This document shows positions 45,653 to 58,899 of a stretch of DNA of 64,000 nucleotides, in pieces (the first letter of the stretch is position 1; the number at the start of each line of letters is the position of its first letter). Below the pieces are notes generated by a model. That model was not told the origin of the DNA. It ran no database searches and saw nothing but the letters and a program-made list of their open reading frames with translations. The DNA lies in the NCBI GenBank assembly GCA_031308135.1, contig JAHLJT010009436.1, positions 145,273,216-145,337,215 on the forward strand, given 5' to 3'. The position numbers were made by a program, and so were the translations under genes. The DNA is from Acheta domesticus. Its lineage: Eukaryota; Arthropoda; Insecta; Orthoptera; Gryllidae.

Positions 45653-47652
45653 TAGGGCCCGGATAATTATGTACTAAAAATTAGGAAAATATGTACATAT
45701 ATAGGTATTAAAATATACAGAAATATGTACTAAAAAGTAAGAAATATGTAGCACTTTAATTATCATATCAATTCGTTTTAATAAAATACTTTTGCTTAAA
45801 TGTTGATCTGTGTAGACTTTATATAATCGTAAAGAACAAAATTAAAACATAATTCTACTCATAATTCTGTTATTTACAATGGTCTCCGTAAAAAATGAGA
45901 AAAAATTTTGTTTCAAATACTTAGAAACAAGCTGAATGTGACATCGCAGACGCTTTAAATTACTTTCTGTTGTTTGACTTGTTTTATTTCTTCGTCTTCT
46001 TCGTCGTCGTCGTTTCCTTCGTCGTCTTCCTTCTTCGTCATCTCCTCCTTCTTCGCCGTCTCCTCTCTTCTTCGCCGTCTCCTACTTCTTCTTCTTGTCG
46101 TCTCCTACTTCTTCTTCTTCGTCGTCGTCTTCTTCGTCGTCTTTTTCTTCGTCGTCGTCTTCTTCGTCGTCTTCTTCTTCTTCGTCGTCTCCTCCTTCTT
46201 CTTCGTTGTCTTCTCCTTCTTCGCCGTCTCCTACTTCTTCTTCTTCTTCTTCTTCTTCTTCGTCTTCTCCTCCTTCTACGTCGTCTCCTTTTTCTACGTC
46301 GTCTTTTTCTTCGTTGTCGTATTCTTCGTCGTCGTCTTCTTCGTCGTCTACTTCTTCGTTTTCCTCGTTTCTCTTTCTCTTTGTCGGTATTGGTACTGGA
46401 GTTTAATCAACACCACCTACATCTACTTAGGTGGCGTTGATTTAGTTCCCGGCATACTTACAAAGATTACAGCGCCAAAACACGAAAAAACACGTTTTTG
46501 GAAATTTCTTAGAATTTTATAGCCATTTCTGGAAACAAATTATCAGTTCCCCATCAGGACGCCGAGACGCGTCGAATGACACCTCGTTTGTCTCCACTAG
46601 TGCACGGAAAGTAGTCTACCCGTGAGAGACGGAACGGCTCATCCGCAAGCATGCACACCAGGAGTTCACTCAAATACTCTATAGGGATGAAATTTTTCCT
46701 ATTATCTGTTCGAAGGCCTTGTACCGACCAAGTGTTCCACATCGCATGTAAGTTACTGGTGTATATTCAAACTTTGTCCCAACATATCACTGTTCAATGC
46801 TATTCACGGATTAGGGAATAAAAACAATGCTGGTTGATATTTAATCAATTGACTTTTAGCGCAAATTCAGCTTTCTTTAATAATGTTCTTACCGAAGACG
46901 CTATTGTTTGACTTCTCTGAAAAGATAATCCAAACTTTGCCTATGGCAAATTCCCAGTCTGCGTTACCACAAGGTTTAAGCCAATCGCCGTGAATTATTT
47001 TCTGTCCTTTTCTTATCCAAAAGCTGCAGTGCCACATCATGGTTTTACTTTAGATTTTCACCTCACAGAGATACTTTACAAACAAGGGTTTACGCTCCAG
47101 TGCAACAAACAGGAAAAGAAAACTGTCAATGGCGCTTTCTGAGCTGCATTGGTGCGTGTAATTTTTGGCAAAGGGCATTAAGATCAAGAGAGACCTCTGA
47201 GTAGTATTTTGTTCTCTGTTATATTCGCGCTGAAATCTACACACTGGAAGCTTTGGAGTGCAACACCTTCCCCTTTTGTAGGATTATGCATGCTGCAATA
47301 TCAACATTTTTACGCAATGCAATAGCGCCAATTTAGAGAGGAGGCTGCCGAAAAATTGTTTGACAATGCTGAATTGTTTGTCTTGGTTATTCCTTATCAA
47401 AAACATGTAGGATAAATGAAGAATTATACAAAAAGAATGTAAAAAAAACGAAAATATTAAGAAATATTTAAAAATATGTACTTTTGTGAAAAATATGTAA
47501 ATATATGTACTTTCGGGTAAAATATGTAAATATATGTACTAAAAAATCATCGGTTTTAGGCACTAATCGACATGAAACGTAAATATATTGTGGTTTTGAC
47601 TTGATAGAGTTAACATACGGAAATATGTAATTACATAATTATCCGGGCCCTA
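45653..47652. mobile_element. Non-autonomous hAT element, 2,000 bp
   Basis: The first 21 bases (TAGGGCCCGGATAATT...) are repeated perfectly inverted at the right end, and an 8-bp target duplication ATAATAAG flanks it (45645-45652 and 47653-47660): a hAT signature. Subterminal regions carry many copies of AATATGTA (about 45688-45750 on the left, 47468-47640 on the right), likely transposase-binding repeats. The interior holds a TTC/GTC array and a short palindrome (ATCAACACCACCTA, then TAGGTGGCGTTGAT) near 46407-46442. The minus-strand frames 46554-46742 and 47050-47244 could be remnants of coding sequence but show no transposase motif. Perfect ends and duplication suggest a fairly recent insertion. 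Confidence 0.92.
45985..46370 (+). repeat. TTC/GTC trinucleotide array
   Basis: Imperfect triplet array of TTC, GTC, CTC and TAC units inside the 2-kb hAT element, giving spurious poly-Ser, poly-Phe/Val or poly-Leu/Arg frames of 100-180 codons. Confidence 0.95.
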
Positions 47653-47660
47653 ATAATAAG

Positions 47661-49599
47661 TTACTTTGATGTTTCGTTTCAGCGCACACATTAAATTTAT
47701 TAGGGAAGATCCGACGAGGTAGCTGATTGAATGTGTGCTTTTTTATTACTTTTGTAGGAAGTCATCCTAGTGTGTACTCTCAAGAATAGCAGGAAATATG
47801 TTTTCAGTTCCCACTCCACAATTTTTAAGACCTGACCTCTTTATGATCATTCACTCTTCATTTGCCTCATTTTATACCTTGACAACTGCTCACGACAAGT
47901 ATTCCTTCTAAATGCTTAACCATGAGACGTATCCTACTTCATCAACGAGATAGTAGACTCCAACAATGACAAGGATTATTCTTTTGACAATCACTATGAA
48001 CTCACTTAGAAAACGTAGTGACAACTACTTTAAAATACACATTTATAGAAATATAATTATTAATTTATTTGTAAAATTAACTGATTAAATTTTGAACCCA
48101 GCTTCAGTTTAGGGAAATGAAATATAGTGACAATAGCAACTTCAGAAAATATCGGTATATTTTATAAAAAATTGAAAAATACAACCTTTTGAGTTTCCCT
48201 TGGTAGAACAGAAAACGGCGAAGGCTGAATACAAACATTTCTTCAATGCATTCCGAGGATGAAGTTCCAAAAATATTGAAAATGAATATTCAACCAACTA
48301 GTTTCAATAATCTGAAAACGCTACAGAGTTAAAAGAAAGTTATTGTAACTTGTCATATCAAGAAATTCAGATAATTATAGTTGGTGATTTCGAGATTTAT
48401 TTACAAATATTTTAATACAATGTGAATTATTGGAGTCAGAATAGCACGCATAGATTGTAGTCACTTAAAATCTTGACCGAAAGAGTTTCAATTCATTGAT
48501 TACGTATACGAAGGAAGGGCAAGTGTATGAATTTACAGAAATTCAAAGTATGGGAGGTCGGGATGTAATGGTATAACTAACTTACATCTCCAAGTTTAAT
48601 GTGCACCTCAAGTTAAAAAAGCTCCCCACCCGCTCGAAATAAGCAGTGAGCGAAAGTAATATAGTAACGTAACAAACGTGCGATTAATATCTGTTTTGTC
48701 GTAGTTTAATTCGTATCCTGAATAGTGAAATGTGGAAGTAAAGCCAAAATAATTACATCGAATATAAGTAAACTGTGTATTGCTAGCTTACCCGTGCGAA
48801 AACTCTCGCATGCAATACCCCACCCTCTTCCTTATTTTTCCATTTCCATCTGAAGCCTGTAATATATTTTTTCTTCAAGACCCTTTTATCGTCCGTCACT
48901 AGCAAAAATGTAATATAATGGTCTAGAATATCTCATCCTGTAGATTATGGTGTGAGGACCGTTTCCTTGAGTCATTTTCCCTCAAAATATTAGTTTTTAA
49001 GTTCCTAGAACGCTTCCTTTAGGAGTTATTTAACGATATGGATTCAAACATCCTAACGTGCGTTGCATGTTGCATTTTACGTCAATGTTTAGATGCATTT
49101 TAAAACAAATCTTTCATATTTTTTAAATCAATGTTCAATCTGTCACGTCTCTGTGAAATTCTCTTTCTTTCGAGACCTTAATTATAAAGATTGGTTGCGT
49201 GTGAGAGCCGCTAACGGAAGGTATACTACTGAAATAATATAGGAGACGATTGTCTGGATTTAGACGTGAAACTTGCTTTTTGTTTGAATTTATAACATAA
49301 ACAAACGCTTTGCGACAAAATGTATGTCGCTCTATGGTGCATCGCAGTTTTGAGCTGCCAATAATGTGGTTCAAGGTGCGCCTTACATTCGCAAACACAC
49401 GTATATTTTAATCCAGTTTCTTCTGTTTTTTTTTAAAATTATTCTTTCTTTCTTTGATTTATTTCGAACCGGGGAAGCGAAGCAAGCGTTTTCCTTCTAT
49501 CTGCGTGAAAGAGGAAACGTCTCGTCTCGTTTCGTCTGTTCTGGTCCCACGCGGGCGTCGCTTGATAAAGGAATCTTGGCGAGTTCGTGACCCGCTTCG
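47661..49599. other. AT-rich stretch, nothing recognised
   Basis: No exon or element ends were identified. Confidence 0.4.
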
Positions 49600-49800
49600 C
49601 AGCGCTGTGAGCGGCGGCGGCGCTGGCGCGTGACCCTGGGGCTTCCCGCGAGAGCGCCACTTAGCCCCCAGGCTGCCTTGCGCCGGGCGCGTCGCGTCGC
49701 CTCCCGCGCGCACAGTGGACGGCTTTGTGCGCGCGCGCAGCGGCAACTGGGGCGGCGCACGGTGGGCGCGCTCCCCCGCGTCGGAGCTCAGGCTAGGGAT
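49600..49800. other. CpG-rich island
   Basis: Short CpG-dense block with GCGCGCGC and GGCGGCGGCG runs. Frames on both strands are Arg/Ala-rich and overlapping, with no gene assigned. Confidence 0.5.
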
Positions 49801-52800
49801 GGAGTAAACTCCTGCAGGTTATAACCGAAAATCCGGTTCTTGTTTTGGTGATGGTTGTTTTTTTTATTATTTTTTACTCTTGTTATATCAAGCCTGATTG
49901 TTGGTTGTTGCCGTTTTTTCTTTTCAAAGATCCAATAACCGGCCAAATCTGGCGTTGGTAAGGGATAAATTAAAGAAATGATTTTAGTGAGCGTCTTTTT
50001 TAAGATGGTTAAATTGGCAATAGTATTTTACCAAATTACAAATGCACATTTCATTTTAATGTAGTTTTTTTATTGTTTAGTTTTCTTTGTTTACTTTTTA
50101 CTGACACACATATACACAAGTCGTAATTAGAATACATTATGGAATTCACTATGTTAAATTGCATGTTTGTTTTCTACTATACGAGTATGCACATACATTA
50201 ATTATATTACTCCGGTAACAATGCATGTACGCTCTATTATAAAGAGATTCTTTCAATAATCGATTATTTTCGACGAACAAAGAGCCTGGCTAAATCGAGT
50301 TGGAATAGTTGGAAAACAAAATAACCTGACACTAGTTATTTTCGAAATAACCGCCTCCCTTGCGAAGACAAGGTGATTACGAAAAAAGTGAAACAACGAA
50401 TGCCTGGAAAAACAGCGGAAATCAGAGTGCAAACAATATTCAAGGAAAACACCGAGAATGGCTTTTCGCGTCAAACAGTATCCATTCTGACTTAAAACTA
50501 TACTCCCGGCGGCAATTAATGAAGTGCGTTAATGTGACGCGGAATGTATACGGTGCGTTGTAAACCTCAAATGTCTTGGTTAATTCGAGGTAAATCATTC
50601 AGAGTAGAAGTGCTTAACATTTTTGGCTAAGATCAAGTATCGTATTGTGTTCATTTGATTGAATACCATTTTTTGTACTGACAGGAGTTGTCGAGCCTTT
50701 CTTCCGAATCACATGCCTCTAATAATGCAGATAAAACACGAAAAAACTACGGGAAAATAGATTCGGCACCCTTAAAGAGGAAAACAGTGGAGGGGGCGAA
50801 CATTCTTAGTGACATGTATCTTTGGTAGGGACAAGATATAGTCATTCAGTTGCAGACGATATGATCACTATGATTGAGACTGATACTCGGCAATTTTCTA
50901 TTTATAAAGCAGCAGACACAACATATTAATTTAAAATATTTATTTAGACCACGAATTGCTTTTTCAGCTAGTTTCCTTTCCTACTTGCAAATTAAGGATT
51001 TATTCTTCAATTAGTGTGTTTGTTGTCGGGGGGGAGATGTATCTCGGCCCCTTCCTTGGGTTCTCCGCTGTGTTGTGGGTCGTATATTCTGCCCCGGAAT
51101 AGTAAGTGTAGTATTTCTCTTCCGAACACCACATGTATGTATAATAGTTTTCTGTGAATATCTAAGAAAATTAAAAAAGATCGCTCTCAGTGATGATATT
51201 TGTGTTGCTAAAAGGCATTCGCCCTTTTTCTTTATGTTGTACGATGATATTCTTTAAGCTTTTGGACTGAGATCGTTATGGAATGGAAGTGGCCAATTGA
51301 TTTTATATGTCACATTAAAGGAAAAACATAAAGCAGTTATTGCTTTGCTGCTATAGAGATTGTTTAATAAGCAATAATGACACAGATTGGGACACATACA
51401 TCATTTAAGATAGTATCAATGACACACGTACAAGGGACCAACTTTCATTGTGAAGTGATCAACTTTTCTGATCCGACGTACACAGATATGATTGAATATT
51501 TCCATGATTAATGACAAATAATTTGTCTACCATATTGTATAAACCTATTCAAAAGATACCGTCGTAGTGGAGCTTAAAGTAAAATTGATCAACTTAATCA
51601 TCTGACGCTCTGTCAACTTAGCTAACAATTTCCCTAATCCCACTGGGAAGACACGAAACTAATTGAGCAAAGGAGAAGTGGAAAAGTAAGTTAGATAATC
51701 CTGGAATACGTTAACGATGCTTTAATTTGAATAAATGTTCATTTTGATACGTCTTCATAGTCATTAGTTTTTCGTCTTTCATTTCGAGGAAAACGTTTTC
51801 TGATGGATTTGCTTTTCTTGTTCTTGTCTCTTCGAACCACTCCTCGTTCTTTGACAACCGATAGCTCTCTTATAATTACAATAAGGAGATTGCGCACTCA
51901 GTATACGTGGTGGGATGCAGGGATTTGCTATCGGGTGATGCATTGTTTATAGCGGGCTCATTATCTTACCTTGGATAACACCAATTCAATTCCCTGAAAA
52001 TACAATAAACTGATATTTTTGTTATATTACAACCTCAATATCAACGAAAAGGTTAAACTTTTCTAAAATTATACTACGAACATTTTTCGCTGTACTTTAT
52101 TTATTATTTACTTACTTTTTTGGTCTTCAACAATATTCCAAACGGATTTAAAGTACTTGCTTGATTATGAAGAGATAATAGTATATTGTATCCAACCATT
52201 TGAATTAAGGACTTCCACACTTTGGCGTTATTATTAGCGATGATGATTGATGGGATACAATTCGTTTCACTGGAATCTTGATTAGGAAACACAAGCGCTA
52301 AACAGCACAATTCTCAAACGTTAGCTTTCACACAACCGCGATACGAACGGTTTCCCAACAGGTGTTTTCCGTGGCACAAAATTGCTTATTTCGTACTGAA
52401 ATTGTTTTTGTGGTACCGAATTACACAAAAATATTCTGTAACATTGTGCGTGTGCGTGTGCGTGTGTGTGTGTGTGTGAGAATCATCGTTTGTAAACATG
52501 TATGAAAATATATAGGCTTCAACCCGAAACACCGATTCAAAAATCATCGCGCATCAATGATCTCCAAATCATTTACGCCCAAGACTGCTATTCTCTGTGA
52601 AAGGAATTTTAAACTGTCCCCTTTCAGTTGTCAAATAAACCTAGAAGTCTCCCTGAGACGAGACTTTTAGTATGTACAATCCAGGAACAACAAACCAAAT
52701 TCAATCATCACTACCATTATAAGCGAGATATAAAGTTAGTGGTTAGGCGGTAAGCAGTGCTGATAGTAAGATTATTGACGCTTGGCCAGAAGACTATTCT

Positions 52801-53059
52801 ATAGAATATACATCATAGCTAACCCTACGCCGTCGAATCAGATGAATTCACGCTCCAGAGCCGCGGAAGAAAGGGTACAGTCGTTGACGGATAAAATTAC
52901 TGCCCATTATAAAAAAAAACTCAGAGTTTTAGGTGTGTTTCCATGCGAATATTTAGTGCGACTTACAGATGGGAGTTACACTGATGAGATTTTTGCTTCT
53001 GTAAAATTACACGTTTCAGGAAAAATGCACCCCATATGTTGAATAGCCCATTTTAAATC
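49801..53059. other. AT-rich stretch with one microsatellite
   Basis: Holds a (GT)n run at 52445-52478. The plus-strand frame 52782-53042 has a balanced composition but no recognised domain, no splice evidence and no neighbour to join. Confidence 0.4.
52445..52478 (+). repeat. (GT)n microsatellite
   Basis: Alternating GT with three GC interruptions in its first half. Confidence 0.9.
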
Positions 53060-53350
53060 CCATTTTAACTTCCCGCGAGCGTACCCAAGGCGAGAGGGCG
53101 TCTGTCGGCCCGGAGTCCCACGCGCCGCACTGGCCTGTTTTCGCCCGCGCCCTTGACAGGAGGGGCGCGCCGCGCGGCACGCCCTTCGCCCTCGAAGGGA
53201 GGCGCCCCCCGCGGGGCGCGGTCGCCCTACGGTCGCCCCGCGTGACGTCACAAGGGGTGCTGCTGTTGCACCGCCAGCCCTTGGCCCCCGGGGGAGGGGG
53301 CTGGGAAGCGCGCCCAGTGCCTTATTACGAAGCCGGCTGCCTGGGCATTG
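53060..53350. other. CpG-rich island
   Basis: GC-dense block in AT-rich DNA, with GCGCGCCGCGCGGC-type runs. The minus-strand frame 52976-53383 overlaps it and is compositional. Confidence 0.5.
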
Positions 53351-54009
53351 AGAGCCCTTTTCTCTTTCAGCGATGTTCACCAATGACAGGGATCTGGCAT
53401 TTGGTTTTCCTGGTTATTATCATCGAATGAATTGGATGTATGGATAATATAGAATAGCCTGGTTTCTTTTTGCTTACAACGCCATAAATCACAACGTGAA
53501 GACAGCTTTGCTTTTCGCAGGATTTAAGCCCTCGACCCCAGTGCAAAGTGGTTGCCGCCGCAACTCTCTGTGATATTTTTTAAGTCGATTGTAATAGCTT
53601 AGTATATCCAAATTGTGCGTACTGATTCGAAGAGTACAGATTCAAAATTAGCTCAAATCAAAATACAGTGGTGTATGAGGTTTACTGAACAAACTTTTAA
53701 AATGATTGATTTCGTATTTTATGTCAATTTAACCCTGTCTTATTTCGTATAAATTTCAAGATAATTCAAATGAGTGATTTATGAATTGAATATTCAATAA
53801 AAATTGAAAGAAAACTAGTTACAAATTCCATGATTTGCTAATAATTTAAGTGTTAGACTAATGAAGAGTTTGGTTATGCACTTTAATTTTAAAGGTCCAA
53901 AATTCGTAATGAATTAAATTACAAAAAAAAAAATAATAAATATTAAACAATTTTTGTTCACTGAAGGAAGCTGCAGCTCCTACAGCTTGAGTCGTGCTTG
54001 GTGATAAAT

Positions 54010-54110
54010 CAGGCACTGGGCACACCCCTCCGCGTGCCGCCCTCTGCCCTCCGGCCGCACAGCCCCTGAGAGCGGGGGTGAAGGGTCCGGCGGGAGCGGC
54101 GGTCGCTCTG
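54010..54110. other. Small GC-rich patch
   Basis: About 100 GC-rich bases. No coding evidence beyond incidental frames. Confidence 0.4.
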
Positions 54111-54765
54111 TAAATGAGACGCTTGGTCTGTTGACCAATCCGCCTGCATCTGTGTAAAGAGTAGGAAATGCACACGCCACTCATTTGCTACGGAGCAAAA
54201 AACAAGTCACGGACGATGCCTTAAGCTGATGTTGGAAATGATTATTTTACGTTCGGATTAATGTGTATTCTTTACATTGATGTAGGCAAACATATTCATC
54301 TCATGAGTTTCAAAACTTTTCTCCGTATGTTTTTGGCAAATACCGACATATTTGTAAATTAGAGATTCCGCAAGCTGTTTGTATAATATATTATTAAATT
54401 AAACACGTTTTCGAAGTGATTCTGTTGAAAATGATTCGACGTTTGCTAGAGTGGCTTCAAAAACAAATAATTTGATATTTCTCTAGTGGGAAATCCTCAT
54501 CTGCCTCATTGCATTTCTTGCATTTCTTTTGCAAAAATAATTATTTATTCCATGATTAAGAAATAACTGTTCAAACTATAACAAATCGTGTACATTGAAA
54601 ATCTTGACATATCGTAAACATTTTTGAATGTAGTGATTAAAACTGGAATTCACTTTTTTTAACGTTATATTCTTCTGTACATCATATCTGTATATGTTCA
54701 CATGTTGAATCTCTGATTTTAAAAAAGTGTTCTTTATAATGCACAGTTTAAAAGTTTTTATCAAA

Positions 54766-54793
54766 GCGAGACGAGGCAAGGTGGCGGCCACGG
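54766..54793 (+). repeat. 28-bp GC-rich repeat, copy 1
   Basis: GCGAGACGAGGCAAGGTGG followed by CGGCCACGG; the same 28 positions recur at 55623-55650 with three differences. Copy 1 lies in AT-rich DNA, copy 2 in a CpG island. Confidence 0.6.
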
Positions 54794-55509
54794 ATTTGCG
54801 AATTTTTCGCACTTTGACTATTATAAAAAAAAACAAATTTTGAAATGAAAGCTTTCAAATAATGCTATGAATGAACTTAATCTTTTTGCTTCAAATAGGG
54901 TTGTATAATACGTTTTAGACGACTCATGGCCAGAATACGTGAACTAAAATTTGTTGTTGTAAAGTAAATATAGAATGAATAAATTCTTAGAATATATTGA
55001 ACACAAATTGTCGATGTACAAATACGCGCCCATTGTATTATCTGATTTGGAAAGGTCTTTTTCGAGATTCAAGATGATATTTCATGAAAAGAGACACACT
55101 ATAAGCACATAAATTCTTAATAAACATTTCGTGATTCAAATAAAGTCAAGTAAAGTGTGCTCTCCTAATCCCAAATAAAATGTGCAGAAGTAGATAATTT
55201 GTTTGTAAATTTCCATATTCACTTTGTCTGGTGGCAAAACGATAGCAGTGTCATTGCAAAACATATATTTTGTAATATTTAATGTTTTCTACATATTTTA
55301 AGGATTACTGTTCAAATTTCACATTTCAGCTTTTTTTGTGATTGTTTTATTAACTTCTCAGTTCTAGTTTAAACTAAGGAGAGCAGTATATGATTCTGTT
55401 GTATTATTTGATATTGGCGCTTGGTTGGCAGGTACGGGAGACCAAATGAATATAATTAGAAGATTTCGTGATGTTAAAACATTGTGTGTTAAACATCACG
55501 AAAGCTTCC

Positions 55510-55850
55510 TGCGCCACTTTCTTGTCGTTCTCACTGCGGAACAGCCTCCGTGCGGTCGAACCACAAAGACGTCGCCGCACCATTGCGGATTCTTGTTGCA
55601 GCCTCGTGTTATTCGGGCGATCGCGAGGCGAGGCGAGGTGGCGGCCACGGGCGGCTTCGTGAGACCCGCGATCGATTCCCGCCGCCTAAGTGCTTTTTTT
55701 TCGCCTGGACACGCGCACGCCATCGCCGTGTCGCGCGGCCTCGCAGGGGCGAGAGCGTGATCGCGCGCGCGCCCGCCCGCGCTCAGGGTGGCTAGCTGGG
55801 GCTTGTGCCGACCGCAGCGGCGGCGAAGGCTGGCGCGACAAAAAGGAATT
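55510..55850. other. CpG-rich island
   Basis: CpG-dense block including the second copy of the 28-bp repeat (55623-55650). Frames are open on both strands (for example 55425-55760 plus and 55496-55951 minus), again a compositional pattern. No domain was recognised. Confidence 0.5.
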
Positions 55851-58800
55851 AGAAGAAACCCAAGGGTGGCGCGGTTGAACCAGTGGAAGGGTTCAGATGT
55901 TTTCTGAATCGTGGTAACTTTGATGCACAGTACCCAGACTGTTTGCATCAAAGTGGGTTAATGCAAGGGGGTCGTAGGTTGTGTTCTATTTCGCTGCAGT
56001 AGTTTTTGAAAACTTCCTTTGGCGCCGTGTATGCGCCCAACAAATGCTTCATTCTCCCAGTGGAATGCTCTCTCCTAGTTCTTTGCATGGTCTCGAAAAA
56101 ATAGAAGAGCTTGTCGTTTGTGGTAGGATCTCGATATGCTTAATGGATGATGTGCAAAGTCAAGGCAGTGTTGTAAGAAATTTGATCTCGGATTTAATTT
56201 TTTTTTCTCTTCTTTGGTTTGGGAGGTGCTGCCTGCTAGAAATTTTACTCGACCCTCCATCTCCTTCGTCACGCCACTACTGCACCCGAATCTTACTGTA
56301 ATGCATAGAGGTTTCCGGTTAGTCTTGTAGAACGACGATTAAGGTGATAGTGATCTTACTGAAAGTTTGGGCTTAGTGGCTATTCTGTATGCTGGTTTCC
56401 AACAGTTGATTTGGAATTCCGTAGAATCCTGGATAAATGTTGAAACACATATTGTCATTTTGTATCTCTCATTATTGAAATTCCAGATATCGCCTGTCAG
56501 TATTATTTCTTAGTAATAATGGAGTTGTTCACTCCTTTTGTATCACCGAGAAAGCGAGAAGAATGGCTATTGCAATAATCTTCCAGGACAATACATCCTG
56601 ACAGTTGCAGCCTTTCACGTTTTTTCTGTGATTCCCTGAACGTAACTTCATCTTCAGCGCGCCATTCTCCTGAACTCACGCGGAGCGACGCGAGGGAATA
56701 ACAAAGCACGTCACGGGCAAAGACACCGGAGGACCCAGGTTACGCATCAGGTGGCTTCACCTACCTTTCCCCTTCCCCCACCGGAAAAAAGAAAAAAGCT
56801 CCGTGGCGGAGTCAGGTGGGATTCCTCAGTGATCAGTCGGGGCCCTTGATCGTAAACGGGGAACTAGAAAGAAAGACAACATTTTATGTCAAAATGTAAT
56901 AGTGGATGGGGGCGTCATATACTTATGTCGTCAGTAAGAGATTTACGTTTCAAAGTGGTGGCGAAGCTAAAGATTGAGTGGTGTGGAACCGTATTTCCCA
57001 CATAAAAAGAAACAAAGGATATTTTGAATTAAACGCTGCGCGGAGATGGTGTATGTTATAATTTGTCGAAAATTGCCAAAGTTCAATTTTTGTTCGAGCC
57101 TTTGCTGTACACTTTCGTGATTGAATCTGTAGAGATTTCTTTCTTAATGCATCTATTCCTCTTCAAATCATTACTTATAGAGGCTTTTCTTAATATTAAA
57201 TTTTTTTCTCTAAATTTTTAGAGAAATCTTGACTAATATCTGTAAATATATAAACAAATTTTGTTTCAAAATTCTCGCAAATTTTTTGTTTAAATTTTTT
57301 TCTAATTTCACACAATACAGTGAATTTTATGACTCCAGTTTAAATTTTATTCAAAGTTTTGAGCTTTCAGTTTCAAGTGTCAATTTTGAAGATTTTTTTT
57401 AAAATCTCGCTTTGTGAAGAGTGATTCAAGATAAGTCTGAAGAATTATTGGATACAAGTTGCAATACTACAGTATTACTGCACCGCTACAATAATGCTAA
57501 AAGGAATGTGCTGTTTTGTAGAATAACTAGTTATAATTTGAGCCCACTGCCCCTCAAACTGTGCAGCACAAGTATGTCACCTCCCATCCTCCCTGCAGCA
57601 ACCCAAAGATGAGAGCCGCCTGCTATTGAAGTTTTGAGGAGAAAGCGTTTTGACGTACAGCCACCCAATAACTCCACCAATTACATTCTTTAGCATATCT
57701 CATGGTCGAGGAATGAAATCAGTTTCATATAGATTTACACCCTGTCTGCAGATGGCTCGATGTAATTCACTCGCGAACGAGTTGTATTACAACTCGCAAA
57801 CGAGTAGAGGTCATTGTTATTTTTCGTCAAAATTCTGACTTGTTAGTAATTTCATATGGAAAGGTGTTTCTGAAATGAGAGAAACATGTATGATGCGCTG
57901 TTTGTGAGAATGGAGTATTAAGATGAGAGATGACAGCATGACAAGATGATAATCATATCGCCCCTGTTAATAAGTGTTGCACAGAAAGTTCAGTATTCAT
58001 GTAAAATTGTCAACAATTAATGTGAATACTATGCGACGAAGAAATGAGCCATCTGGTGAAAGTGAAGTAAAGTTTTCGGTACGACTCAAATGTTCACTTC
58101 GCTTTTATGCTTTTTGGCAAAATTCCAACAAACTCGAGAAGCTCTTAAATCCTATGAATAAGCGGATTTGCAAGTTGAATAATTGTCTGGATATTTTCTT
58201 TGACGTTGTTCCCACGTAAAGTAGTATAAGTTTAAAAAGTGCTCTTTCAAAGAAGTTAATAATCTGATTCTATTTGATATTGAATGAACCTAAAATTTTG
58301 GCTCTAAATTAACACTCGGTTTACACTTGTCATTCAAGGTTATATTACAGATTTCTGTAAGATGTAGTTCAACTTCATTATTGCGCGACTAGACTTATTT
58401 TGAAATCTCGTGTAAGTTTTATCGTGTTAGAGAACTGAAGAATCTCCTTCCTGAGTCGTCTTTCGGTTCATGGTCGGGTTTTGCTTTCTCGTCTGTCTTT
58501 ATGGCACCTCCCTGCCTGAGCGTCTTCGGTGCATGACCCGGTAAGATACACGACGGATAATTTGAGGAGAAAGACGAATTTTAAAAGATATAGAAGAGAG
58601 GAATAAGGAAATAAATCTGTAGAAACTGACATACAAGGAAAGATTAAAGTAGGAACTGCAGTCAAATTGTGACGAGGGAGAAGTGAAAAAGTAGTAAAGT
58701 TGATTGTGTTCTTGATTGTGTGGAGAATTGTGAGAAAGTTAGTTAACCAGACAGTAAAGAAGACGCTGAAAAACGCAGTCAAGATAGGGGATATGGTGGT

Positions 58801-58899
58801 GAAGGAAGCAGCGAAATATTCAGGGACAGAGGACGCTGAGAGACATCGTAGAGAGGGATGGAGACTTGACAGGAACCAAGATAGATGCGAAGACCGAGA
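55851..58899. other. AT-rich stretch, nothing recognised
   Basis: Small symmetric strings only: a TTCTCTAAATTTTTAGAGAA hairpin near 57208-57227 and two near-identical ACTCGCGAACGAGT-type 14-mers at 57769-57805. Confidence 0.4.

Noticed and set aside
45970..46522. Poly-Ser, poly-Phe/Val and poly-Leu/Arg frames
   Set aside because: Encoded by the TTC/GTC array inside the hAT element.
52782..53042. 86-codon plus-strand frame with Lys/Arg-rich middle
   Set aside because: No recognisable domain and no neighbouring exon; kept only as a weak possibility.
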